DNA of 64,000 nt from Coniferiporia sulphurascens (Eukaryota; Basidiomycota; Agaricomycetes; Hymenochaetales; Hymenochaetaceae). Below, piece by piece: positions 23,513-33,868 of this stretch (positions are counted from its first letter, which is position 1; each line of letters opens with the position of its first letter). Both the position numbers and the translations under genes were made by a program. The stretch covers positions 248,001 to 312,000 of the forward strand of contig NBBA01000002.1 in the NCBI GenBank assembly GCA_002794785.1. The letters run 5' to 3'. A model generated the notes under the pieces. That model was given only the letters and a program-made list of their open reading frames with translations, searched no databases and had not been told where the DNA came from.

Positions 23513-25109
23513 CTAAAAACGTGAGATTGTGATGTCAGATGCGTTCCACGCTCCCGATCTATCGTCATTGGCGATGAATACAGGGCTTGAGGACGGAGAG
23601 GAGAACCCCTCATGATCTATCTCTCTAGTCGAGTTGGTTTCCGGACCTGGGACACTGCCCCTGGTCGGCCATTGCAGTGACCACGCCCTGTTTATTTCGA
23701 GTTCCCAGATACAATCTCGCCACTCCTTATCAATTCTCGCTTTCGGTAGACCTGACTTTTCCTGTACGAGATCTCTAAAGCTTGACAGGCCGGAAATATG
23801 TGTATATAAAGGTATTCTGTAACCCCCTTCTGTCAAATTCCTGTACGCGGTAAGTGTGTCAGCCCGGGAAACCCCCATAATCGTTGATATAAGGTATGTG
23901 GCTTGACATACATGAGGCCGAGAGCAGTCTTGAAGCTTATTCGTATTATATACTCGACTTGTTCCATTGGGCGACTTGGAAGCTGTAAAATCTCAGGTCC
24001 ATGCCATGTCTCTTGTAGGCCCCTGTATAACAAATGTCCCAATCGATAAAGTAACATTGAAGAGATCCTTCCACTGGCAATCAAAATCGCACTGCATTCC
24101 GCCCAGAACTGGACGAGAGGCTCATTGCGAAAATCATCCCGAGGGACATCAAAGTCAAAGCAATAGAGTCCCTCGATGCAAAGCATATCTACAACGACAT
24201 CCGCCAACCGAGGCGACAGCCTGCGGGAACTAGAGAAAAGTTTGGGAGACTCAGAGTTGTAAATACACAGAAAATAGGACTTCGTACGCATGACAAAATA
24301 GGGCGTCGTCAAGAAGCGAAAGCAGGCCCGGACGGAGTAGATGAAGGTTTTGCCGTGATATTCTCAAGTCCAGTGTCCAATTCAATGAAAGGCGACGGAG
24401 TATGTCAGTTGTCTGCGTAAGGTTTCGCATTTCTTCCTGAAAAAAGGGATAGGAGCTGTGTCGTCGGATCCTAATTAAATTTCCTGAGGGCGCCTTTGAA
24501 AATCTCCGCCTCAGATCAAAAATATTGAAATAGAGGCGAAGTCGTGGGTAGTCATGTATTAGATTGATAATGCTTGTAATAGCTTTAATTTGGGCTGAAC
24601 GTGAAAAATGCCTGATCGTGGAGATTTTATTTTACCTTAACGGAGGAAGCTGTGGAGGACGTGACGAACCTAGAAAGCCGAGCAAGCGCCATACATTCTC
24701 TTGAAACAGTCTCCTCATTCCATCCTGGCAGGTCTTGTACTCCCCAAACGTGAAACAATCCCTTCATCCCAGTTTTCTTGCGTATTTTCAGTGTGTCGTA
24801 TTTATAAGAAATAATGTCTTCGGGCGAATTGGAAAGTGCAGATTCGAAGGCTTGATTTATCGCGCGGGTAGCTCGATGGATTTGTCTGTGAGCGGTTAAA
24901 CGATCAAGGACTTTCTCGACCAACCGTTCTCCCGGCTGGTAGAAATATTTGTCTATGATATGACCTGGGCCGGCGACATTAAACAAGGTCACAGTTGAAG
25001 ACGTTGATAGCGAGAAGATGGAACGCTGGCTATCATGAGGCGTGTCGCGTTGCAATAAGACTGACTCGGCGTCATCTTCAAGACTTGAATTGTGCTGGAA
25101 CGCAGTCAT
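23513..25109 (-). CDS. Gene of unknown function, copy 1 of a local paralog pair (multi-exon)
   Basis: A coding-like region begins at ATG 25109 with MTAFQHNSS. A Ser/Thr-rich stretch leads into VTLFNVAGPGHIIDKYFYQP, then GLFHVWGVQDLPGWNEETVS. A GTAAAA donor at about 24632 could join an exon AQIKAITSIINLIHDYPRLR and DILRRLSLNW. Further frames follow at 23833-24312 (SSRRLSPRLADVVVDMLCIE, then FDFDVPRDDF) and 23513-23878 (IDKEWRDCIWELE). A more decayed relative lies at 49827-50780, and a short piece of the same family at about 33306-33372. I do not recognise the family. It has no signal peptide, and the alpha-helical leucine-rich middle suggests a cytosolic protein. Exon joins are tentative and a lesion near 24245-24310 is possible. 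Confidence 0.42.
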
Positions 25110-26283
25110 TGTTTCAAGAGAGTAACGGGGTGTCGACTGTGAGCAACCCAACAGAGTACAGCATTCAATCCCAGAAGATACCAGAATCCCATATTTCAAG
25201 GTTCCTAGTAAACCGCAGCGGTACCGCTATTGTAAGGGGGTTACATAAGCAGGGTCTATATACAGTAAGTAGGTCTTGATGTAAGCCATCCCTTAGCTTA
25301 CACCCATGTCGCCCTCTCGGAAACCTATAGAACTGGCTCAACTGAGGTCAGCGTGAACCCAAGCCCCTAGAGATCTTAAAGCTGTGGCTGTGGATATAGC
25401 TACAATGTGTTCGGGTTTTTGTTTTTGAGTATTAACACTGAGCAGCTTCCGCATGTTCTCCGACTTAAAAAAAAATTGTAGTTTCGCCTGAGGGTTCAAT
25501 GAACACCTTGTTTGTCCGAGCCTTCAACCAATATATTCTGGGATCTTGTTAGCGGCAGCATACCCGGAAGCTTGAGAGGATGTAGGGGTTTGGGGTAATT
25601 ATTACTTAGCATTACGGGTGCTCCGAGAATGCCGCGGTTGTGGCACTCGATCGCGCTCGTAACTAGACTTAAATTTAAATATTTAGATTTAGATTCGTAG
25701 CGCTCCACATCACCAGACACAGTTCAACTACACATCCCATCACGACTGGGGAAACGGTGGTTTCGTTAAAATGGGACGCCAGATTACAACTGATTGAATG
25801 AAATCGCGACGTGGCGTTAGTTTAAAGACAATAAATTGGAAACCACCCGAGTCCGTTTGGTGGGGAAAGTCGAGGACTAAAAGGATTAGAATTTATATCG
25901 AGTTTTGTTGAAGTTCGAGCTCGATGCCGAGTCGGCGCCGGAGTTTGAATAGTTTTTCGTATGCGCGTTCGCTTTCCCTTGCGCGCTCATCTACTGGTTA
26001 CAAGATATCTACGTTGGTGTACGGAAGGCAATTGCAAGCGCCGCAAATTGCTAAGAACCTACAAGTTTCCGGTACGCGTAGTGTACAAAGGAAATCTATT
26101 GCTCACCGGTATAATCCTGATACCTTTAGCCTGAGGTAGCAGAGGGTTCTAGCTTCTATGCCCCGCCGGTAGAAAACTTGTCGGCGCCACATGGCTTGCC
26201 GGTCCTTTCCTCCCAAGGCAAGGAGTCTGACTCAGCTATTCATTCCGGCAATCTCCGGAAACAAATATGTTGAAGTATGTGGG
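25110..26283. other. No recognisable gene
   Basis: This is upstream region of the unknown gene at 23.5-25.1 kb and left flank of LINE-2. Short frames such as 25924-26139 (Arg/Ser-rich) have no family signature. Confidence 0.35.
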
Positions 26284-27188
26284 AAGCCCACATAGAGTCA
26301 TCCCTTCTTGTTCTCTTACCACCACCATCTCCTTCGTTTAGGAGGGGTGCTGGGGGGGGTTTGTAGTTCATCCCTCGCTATCTGGCCTGTCTGAGGGTTG
26401 GCTCTGGTGGGGAGGGGGGGCTCTCCATCTGTGTGTGAGTTCTCGGCTCTAGCATGCCAGCAGGTTAGCCAACGGCACGAGAGAGGCGCACTAGCCTGCC
26501 CGTCGGTGAGGACACAATGTTAATGTCCTCAGGGGAGAGGTGGTCCAGCGGACATCATCCTCGTCTCCAGGGGGTCGGCCTGTTCCGAGCAATCCCCTTC
26601 GGGGGACCCCACTGTCCCTGGCACAGACAGTGAAAACTGCCACCCCAAATCCCAGAAGGGTTCTGATGACGGCAATTTGCCTAGGAATAGGGGTCTCATA
26701 ACACATGGCATCGCGGTAAGAACCAACCGACTCGATGCCCCTGACCCGACACTGTGGAAGGGTGGCTAGAGACAGGTCACCACGGGCCTTTGGATCATCC
26801 TGTGGGAGTGTCCTCAGGTGGTTAGTATGGGTAACTCCCTGGTTCTTCCTGATGTAGGGGGCCGGGGTCACCTGTGCGACATGGTAATCCCCATATGCTG
26901 CGGATCCAGAAGTGGGGCAACTAAGTTAAACCACATATTCCCTAGGGTTACACCTGGGGTCTGAAGCACATGCGGGGAATCGGGAAACTTAAGTAGCGGC
27001 TAGGGTGTTAGTCCTCACAGCCTTCTGGGCATAGTGGCTTCTCTGTCATGAAAGAGCGGGCCGGGGCAGTGGGGGGTAGTTCCCTTCATCAGCTGCAGAG
27101 TACTAAATCTGCCATGGGTAGGCATGGGGGTAATTCCCACTGCCTTGCTTAAGTTGATTCCTTGACATGCAGACACGCCCCAGGGTAA

Positions 27189-28295
27189 CCCGGGGGACAG
27201 CGGGAGGGGTGTGGGAACCCATATCCTGAGGAAGGTGTAGTCGTTTGGTGGGCCTCACAAGAGAACCCTTTAGTCAGGACACCTGTCACTCCAGGTCTTG
27301 CCGTGGGTGGGGCTACCCCTGCCACTGCCCCTGCTATTGCAGCGCCAGTGTCGACAGGGGCCCCCACTACTGCTAGCGCTGTGAAACAAGAGCCGAAGCA
27401 TGCAGTCCTCCCGGTTATCCATACCATTATGGACCCGACCCTCGCCATCCACTTCCATGGGGCCCCACCTCCTGCTGAAGCGCGCCCCACCGATTCCCAG
27501 ACGACTATCAACGTCCAGACTGCCCTCTCACGCTTTCCTACTGTGGCCAAACTGGTCGTACACGCCACCCATTGGAACGACCGAGGCAATTGCTTCGTCA
27601 CGTTTGCTCACAACACTCACGTTCCCACTATGAACAGCGTGAGGGAAGTTGTGATGGCAGCCGTTCAAAGCATCTACCCTGCCACAGTCTCCCAACTCGT
27701 ATCTTGGGCCTGCCTACAAATTGCCGAAGTCCCGACACATCCTGCACTGGGCCTCCCTGCCTTCACCGCGTCTGACCTCCAAGCGGAGTTCCGAGCCGCC
27801 AACCCTCACCTCCTCTCCCTTCCAATGACCCTTGAGCCCGACTGGACCCAGGCTTATGAGCTCCTTGGTGAGGACGTCATGTCCGCCCCTATCGCCTTCT
27901 CCTTCGAAGACCCTATGGGCGCCCACTCTGCGAGTATCCTCTCCACCCCGAGGAACCACGTCATCTACATGTTCGGCCGCTGGCTCAAACTGGTGGCTCG
28001 ATGTGACCTCCCTCGCCTGATGCAGTGCACTAAATGCGCTGCGTTGGGCCACCTTGTTCAAAACTGCAGGAACCGACCCTGGTCATGCCTGATATGCACC
28101 GGCCGTCACCGTACTGACGATCACCGCATGCGTTGCCCGGGTTGCATCCGAGACGCCCTCCCGGCCTCCTCACCCTGCACACACCCCCCCAAATGCTCGA
28201 ACTGTTCCGGCGAACACCACGCCGACTCTTCCAGCTGCCCCAAACAGCGCGGCCATGCCCGTTCCTCTTTCGCCCCACCCCTGGTAGATGAGTAG
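27189..28295 (+). CDS. LINE-2 ORF1, gag-like zinc-knuckle protein (5' end unresolved)
   Basis: The frame is open from 27189 to the TAG at 28293. Its first ATG is at 27429 (MDPTLAIHFHG), and residues before it may be read from a non-ATG start or from a frame broken upstream. It carries AFSFEDPMGA followed by three Cys/His clusters: CTKCAALGHLVQNC, CLICTGRHRTDDHRMRC and CSNCSGEHHADSSSC, in the same order as LINE-1 ORF1. Compared with LINE-1 ORF1 it is much shorter at the N-terminus; the Pro/Ala-rich beginning and the 0.9 kb leader may hold a degraded N-terminal part. Its presumed role is RNA binding in the retrotransposition complex. Confidence 0.8.
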   Translation, partial: PGGQREGCGNPYPEEGVVVWWASQENPLVRTPVTPGLAVGGATPATAPAIAAPVSTGAPTTASAVKQEPKHAVLPVIHTIMDPTLAIHFHGAPPPAEARPTDSQTTINVQTALSRFPTVAKLVVHATHWNDRGNCFVTFAHNTHVPTMNSVREVVMAAVQSIYPATVSQLVSWACLQIAEVPTHPALGLPAFTASDLQAEFRAANPHLLSLPMTLEPDWTQAYELLGEDVMSAPIAFSFEDPMGAHSASILSTPRNHVIYMFGRWLKLVARCDLPRLMQCTKCAALGHLVQNCRNRPWSCLICTGRHRTDDHRMRCPGCIRDALPASSPCTHPPKCSNCSGEHHADSSSCPKQRGHARSSFAPPLVDE

Positions 28296-31200
28296 TCCCT
28301 GGACGTTCATGCAACACAATGTTGCAACGTCCCGAGTGCACGTCGAAGCACTCGTCCACTCCTTCTCGTCTGCCCCCGGTGCCACTCTTCCCCCTGCAGT
28401 TATTTTATTACAGGAACCTCCTTGGTACCCTATTGGTACTTCCCCCTCTATGTTCGTGGCATCAGGTACGCCCGTCTTTGGCTTCCCCACCATGCCCAAC
28501 TACCACATCTTCGTGCCCCCCTCTGCGGGCAGCACTGAACTAACACGTCCGCATGTGGTCACACTGGTTCACCAGTCTATCCCTCTGTCCTGGGTGGTGT
28601 TGGATGCTTCGCACTCCCCCACCCGCTGTTACAATTTTCCTTTACTTTTCCCCTATGCGCTGACTCACTTCTTCTTCATCATCATCAGTCAGCGCAACTC
28701 CCCCATTTTTCTGCCTTACTCATCCTTATTCGCCTTGCACCATATGATGCCATGATGATGCCTTCTTGCACCATCATGACATGCTTTGCTTACTGATCAC
28801 CGTACTTGTATTACCAAGGCCTTCCTTGAGTTTCCAGGACCTTCCATAAGTCTGGTAAACATACCTAACCAAGTCGCTACAGTAGCAAACACATAGAGTA
28901 GCATATAAGCATGTAACTTCAGTAGCACAAGCCCTAAGCTTGTGCTCTTTGTTCATACAAGCCCATTATCTGCTACCACCAGTCTACTGTGCGCCACTTG
29001 ACCATCAGTCGCTTCATCGTAACCCGACTCGCTATAGAAGCCTACCACGTCCACATCGCCGATCAGGAAGCCCCATCGACGATCACCCTCAACTTACAAC
29101 ATCTAGGAAGCCCTGTTGCCGTACCATCAGTTCCGACGATCAGGAAGCCCCGACATTGATCACCGCGTAACCGTTGAGCTTAACACCCACGACATACTCA
29201 CGCTAATTTTTGACACCGGCCTTGGGCCTCTCTTTGTCACTAATGTATACAATCATGATGCAAATAAAACTTCTACCATCAACTCTCTCACTCTACTCGA
29301 GCTCCCTCCGAGTGCACACTGGCTGGTTGCTGGGGACTTCAATCTTCACTCCATCCACTGGGACCATGGCACCCACTCTGCTAGCGATGGCCAAAAAGCC
29401 CGTCTGCTTGAACATTGGGCCGCTTCACACGCCATGCACCTCCTGAATCAGCCAGGCTTTGATACCTGGCGCCACCCTTCTACCCAATTCACCGAATCAG
29501 TCATTGACCTAGCCTGGGCTTCCCCTTCTTTGGAAGACCTTGCTTTGGGCGACTCCTGGACACGGTCGTGGGACACCCCCTCCAGATTGGACCATGCTGT
29601 TATCACCTGGACCATCCCTCTTTCTTCTAATCCGCACATCGACCCCTTCCTCTGCCCTAAGTACGATGACTCGCTCTCTACTGAATGGTTGGAAGCTCTC
29701 GATGGCCCCCTTACTGCCGCCTTCGCCCTCTCAGGCACCACCTCTAGCCTCCTTGACATCAAAGTCGCCACCATTCACGCCACACTGGTTTTTGCCACTG
29801 ATGCCTCTCACCCCCCTTCCACTCAGGAGTCGGGGGGTCACAAGGTCAAGTGGTGGGATGCCTCGTGCCGTGCTCACATGATTGCTTTGCGTGGGGCCAC
29901 CCCAGCATCATGTATCATGCTCCGACGCAAGTCGGCCGGTATTTTTCGCCACACGAAACGCATGTGGGCTGACTCGTTTACCGCCTCCGTCAAACCAGAC
30001 AAAATCTGGCCAATGGCGAAGTGGGCAATGGGCACAAGACATGCACCCATTCCTGCCCTGGTTACAGGCCACACCACTGCGAACTCTCCTGTGGAGAAGG
30101 CCTCCGCCTTCTGGTCCAAGTACTTCGGTACCCAACCTTCTGCTGCCCCCCCCCCCCCCGACCTATTCATTTGTCGGTGCCCGCCCTATGCACGACCACC
30201 CTATCCTCATGGAGGAACTGGATCACGCCCTCAATCTCACTTCCAATTCGAGTGCCCCGGGCATTACGGGTGTTGGCTACCAGGCCCTCAAAAGCCTGCA
30301 TGCCGCCCATAGTGTTCCACTCCTTGCTCTTTATAATGAATGCTTGGATGCTGGACACCACCCCCGTCCTTGGAAGGACGCGAAGGTGGTGATGCTCCGC
30401 AAACTCAATAAGAAGGACCCCACAGCGCTTAACGCCTACCACCCCATCACTCTCAAGGAAACCATGGGTAAACTCCTCGAGAAGATCATCGCCAATCGCA
30501 TCCAGTTCATCGCTAATGAACTGGGAGTGCTTCCCCCTTCCCAATACGGTACCCACCAAAAGTCGGGCGTACTGGATGCCACCTCTGACCTTGTCAACAA
30601 AATTGAATCTGCGTGGGCCAAGCACCATGTCACCTCGGCCTTAGCGGTCGATGTTGCTGGTTTCTTCCCCTCAGTACAGCACCCTCATTTGATGGCCGTC
30701 CTCTCCGAACTAGGGTTTCCCCCTCGCCTAGTCACCTGGGTTCTTTCCTTTGTTTCAGATCGTCGGGTCGCCCTGTCTTTTGACGGGTTCACCGACAACC
30801 TCACCCCCATTCCTAATATGGGGGTTCCACAAGGCTCGCCCATCTCGCCCATTTTGTCTGCCCTTTTCGCGACAAGCCTCCTCTCTTCTCTCGAGACCTC
30901 TGACCCTCTCATGTTCGTCCGTGCCTATGTAGATGACCACCTCCTCACCACTTCTTTGCCGTCGATTGCCACTAACATCGTGCAACTCGAACAAGCATAC
31001 GCCTCGTTTTCCACAGCCTGCCATGCCCTTGGACTCTCCTTGGATGATGACAAGTCTGAGCTCATCCACTGGACCCGGCGCCGCAACTTGTGGGAAGACT
31101 CACTTATACACCCTATCCACCTGCTGCGACGGGGCCTTCAGCCCCTTCGAATCGTCCCCTCCCAGCCCTTACGCTGGCTGGGGATTTTCTTCGACGTGCA

Positions 31201-32775
31201 ACTGCTGTTTACGGTACACGTCCAATGCATGTGCTTCAAAGCCATGTCCTCCCTTTGTGCCTTGGAACTCCTCGGCAACACCCTCCGCGGCCTTGACCCG
31301 CTCCATCTCCGGCGTCTCTATATTGGGTGCATACTTCCGGTTCTACCATGGGGATCTCCCCTTTGGTTCACCAGAATCCACCAAAAAGGAAAATGTGACA
31401 AAATGACTCTCGTCCAGTCCGCTGCATGTTGCCGCATCCTCGGATCGTGGCGCATGTCCCCACGCGGTCCCTCGGAAGTCCTCATGTCCATTTTACCCAT
31501 CCCCCTTCATCTAGAACGTACCAAAACTCGTGCGGCAATAAGATATCTTACGACCTCACACTCTCTCTTGCCCCTGCGTACTACACGTAAGGGCGCCATT
31601 ACTACCTCCTTTGTCTCTCGGGTTCCCCCGGGATGCGAACAAGTCCCTCGATACACTTGCCCGCCTTGGATTGCTTTACCTGCCCTACAGCACGTCAGCA
31701 TCGACCGAGTGATTGACCACTCTTCGGAAGCTCGAGAGGCTCTCGTTCAGTCACACCATGGTCTTATTGACTGACTGAAAGACACACCCTCTCGCCTTCT
31801 CATCTACACCGACGGGTCCTGCAAGGGCACGTCTCCCTCCTCTTTCTCCGGCGGTGCCACCAGTGTCTGGTTCTACTGCGGGGAGAATGTTCTCACCCAC
31901 GAAACCTTCTTAGGTCCTTCAGTCCATGCCACGGACTGCAAACTAGCCGCAATTGCCGATGCCACTTGGCTTCTGGCTTACTCTTACAACCTCCACCCTG
32001 CGGTTACGCAGGTCGAGCTTTACACCGACTGCAAGGTGGCCCTCACCCTCCTCGCTGACCCTCATCCGGCCCCTGGTGTTAATGTCGCCCTCCTCATTCG
32101 TAAGTGCCTCAAAGCCGCCACCAAGCGGTTTCCCCATGTGTTTTTCCATCTTCACTGGGTTCCCGGGCACTCTGACGTGGAAGGCAATGAATTTGCTGAT
32201 GTCCTCGCCACGGGCATTGCGGACCACCCCCCCCAGGTGCCTCCCCATTCCCGCCCACCATCCGTTTCCTCCAGGAAACTGCCTCCTCCTCGGCACTCAC
32301 CAAATGGAAGAATGATTGGACTCTGTCCTGTCATAAACTCAAAGGGACGTCGGACACCCATTCCATGGGCACTACTCTGACTCCCTCCACCAAGCCGTCC
32401 GCCCTAATGCAGAATCTCAAACTGGGTCGCTGCACTAAGTGCAAAGTTTTTCAGACGCTCCTAGGTCATGCCGGTTTTTGCGCGTACTTTGGATGCATTC
32501 TGGGACGTGATCCCCTCTGCCCCTTCTGCCATATTCCTGAGACTCGAGCCCATCTCCTGCTCTCATGCCCTCACACCCTCACTGCCCGCCGCGCAGTGTG
32601 GAAAACCCCGTTACCCTCTACGGAAGCCGATTGGTTCTCCAAAGCGGGCCTCCCCCTCCTCGCTTCTTTTCTTGACTCTCACCCCGCTTTCGAGGCGGAG
32701 CCCATCCTCGTCTTTGACCCGGGCGGCCCCACGGTGGTACATATTTCTGACCAAGGCTTTGCACATGGCAACTAG
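28288..32775 (+). pseudogene. LINE-2 ORF2: endonuclease, reverse transcriptase, RNase H (disrupted)
   Basis: It starts at ATG 28288 overlapping the ORF1 stop. The endonuclease begins QHNVATS and LLQEPPWY, is cut by a solo LTR after codon 113, and resumes at 29167 with VTVELNTHD, LVAGDFNLHSIHWD and LDHAVITW. A run of C bases (about 30148-30160) shifts the frame. The reverse transcriptase follows with AYHPITL (the usual Arg of YRPI is His), NMGVPQGSPISPIL and AYVDD (30924-30938). TGA at 31772 precedes RNase H, which has LLIYTDGSC; its acidic Glu appears as Lys (TDCKLAAI), while VELYTDCKVA and HWVPGHSDVEGNEFAD remain. A second C run (about 32223-32232) shifts the frame again before CPFCHIPETRAHLLLSC. 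Homopolymer shifts could partly be sequencing errors; the other lesions are not. Confidence 0.9.
28627..29162. mobile_element. Solo LTR inside the LINE-2 endonuclease
   Basis: This 536 bp segment begins TGTTACAATT and ends GACATTGATCA, so it has the TG...CA borders of an LTR. The 4 bp CCGC flanks it (28623-28626 and 29163-29166). Omitting the segment plus one CCGC (540 bp) brings the LINE-2 endonuclease back into one frame (SHSPTR followed by VTVELN). There is a TATA-like ATATAAG near 28895 and a pair of internal direct repeats containing GATCAGGAAGCCCC near 29062 and 29138. No gag or pol is nearby, so it is a solo LTR left by recombination of a Ty3- or Copia-type element; the superfamily is not determinable here. 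Confidence 0.82.
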
Positions 32776-32884
32776 GCAGAAAACCACACCTTTCTTCAGT
32801 CACTGTCGTATGACAGCACCCCTCTCTGCTTCTGGCATCCCGCTACTATTGCTCACTTTATTACAATTACCATCTCACTCAATA

Positions 32885-32904
32885 CAGGGGCCTGAAGGCC
32901 CCTG
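32885..32904 (+). other. 3' terminal hairpin of LINE-2
   Basis: The perfect 8 bp stem CAGGGGCC / GGCCCCTG with TGAA loop lies in the 3' UTR about 48 bases before the poly(A). Mini-2 has a hairpin of different sequence at the same distance (38377-38395). It is a probable recognition element for the LINE-2 reverse transcriptase; the role is inferred. Confidence 0.6.
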
Positions 32905-32982
32905 GAGCGTATTTTGTACTACATAGTCATGACATGCTATAGAAATGCATTCAAAAAAAAAAAAAAAAAGCCCACATAGAGT

Positions 32983-33404
32983 GGAGAGGCGAAGCAATAT
33001 TACATCAGCTTAATCCTAGTTGAGCAAGGGATAGGTAGGTTCTCACGGGGGGGGGCCACGCAGCATCAAGCTACTGATGACTAATCTAGCTTTTTGAGAG
33101 CCCCTAACCGGATAGCTGGAGGGCTTCGCCCCCCAATTAATGGGGAACTACTGAGTACTGAGGCTCATCGCTGAAGAAGAAGCGACAGTATTATATCGTA
33201 TGGGACTATCGGGGTGGCATTACTGTAGAACTTTGAAAATAATAGCTCCGCCATACTAGTAATGCTACTGAACATTCATCCACTGCCTGGGCCCTCGCCT
33301 ACTATGCTCCTCGATGCAAAGCATATCTGCGATGACATTTGCCAGGCGAGGTGAGAGTCTGTGTGAGCTAGAATACTATTGTAGTTGATCACTCAATAAA
33401 GAGT
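32983..33404. other. Intergenic, with a 65 bp relic of the unknown paralog family
   Basis: No gene is recognisable. The segment 33306-33372, starting CTCGATGCAAAGCATATCTG, is clearly similar to 24174-24240 within the unknown gene at 23.5-25.1 kb, so a third fragment of that family sits here next to the left edge of duplication copy 2. Confidence 0.5.
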
Positions 33405-33529
33405 TGTGTCCTTACTTATGCTGCCTTCTAAAAGGTTACTGGTCCTAGCATTCCACCATGGACTTCGCACAGCGCTTGCAAATTTTCTGCGATGAGAAGA
33501 CTGCATGATGGGTACCCGCAAGATATCTG

Positions 33530-33859
33530 CTAGCTTGCGTTAGAAGTTAAAACAACTCGATATACAATCCAAGTAATGCAGGACGTGTATATAATAATAG
33601 CGAGCCGTTCAAGAAAGCCAACCATGCTCGTAGTACTCCTAGTAATACTTCCCTTGATACATTTACATAATTCCTTGGTGAACCCCTTGGTCGATACAAG
33701 AGAATATAGGCCTCGTGCGCACGCTAGTGTATGCTGGGTAACGGCTCCCATCGAAATATAAAGATACACCGTTAATCCGTCAAAGGGCTCAAAGCGGGAG
33801 AATTGACATAAAGCTTCTCGGCTTTTCCTCAACTTCATCAGTGTGATATTCCGTCTCAT
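33530..33859 (-). CDS. Short hypothetical frame, copy 2
   Basis: This 109-residue ATG-started frame (MRRNITLMKLRKSREALCQF) is the counterpart of 15518-15823. It ends a little later because the copy 1 stop is not shared. No domain is recognised; it may be non-coding. Confidence 0.22.
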   Translation of the reverse strand: MRRNITLMKLRKSREALCQFSRFEPFDGLTVYLYISMGAVTQHTLACARGLYSLVSTKGFTKELCKCIKGSITRSTTSMVGFLERLAIIIYTSCITWIVYRVVLTSNAS

Positions 33860-33868
33860 TTCGAACGT

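Larger units (their letters stand above)
26299..32969 (+). mobile_element. LINE-2: full-length non-LTR retrotransposon, GC-rich relative of LINE-1
   Basis: This second LINE, about 6.67 kb, is flanked by a 15 bp target-site duplication AAGCCCACATAGAGT (26284-26298 and 32968-32982; the first two A bases merge with the poly(A)). The 5' end CATCCCTTCTTG is shared with mini-2 at 37604, so the element is full length. A long 5' leader of about 0.9 kb precedes ORF1. ORF1 and ORF2 overlap by 8 bases (ATGAGTAG). A tail of 17 A bases ends it. Domain layout matches LINE-1, but base and codon use is GC-rich and the proteins are divergent, so it is a separate family. It is dead: a solo LTR sits in the endonuclease, the frame shifts at two C tracts, TGA occurs before RNase H, and conserved residues are replaced. 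Confidence 0.93.

Noticed and set aside
27303..28295. Start of LINE-2 ORF1 at 27303
   Set aside because: The codon is GTG; the first ATG is at 27429 while the frame is open from 27189, so the 5' end was left unresolved.
28627..29162. Intron inside LINE-2 ORF2
   Set aside because: The segment has TG...CA ends, a flanking 4 bp repeat and LTR size; introns in fungal LINEs are not expected, and the borders are not GT-AG.
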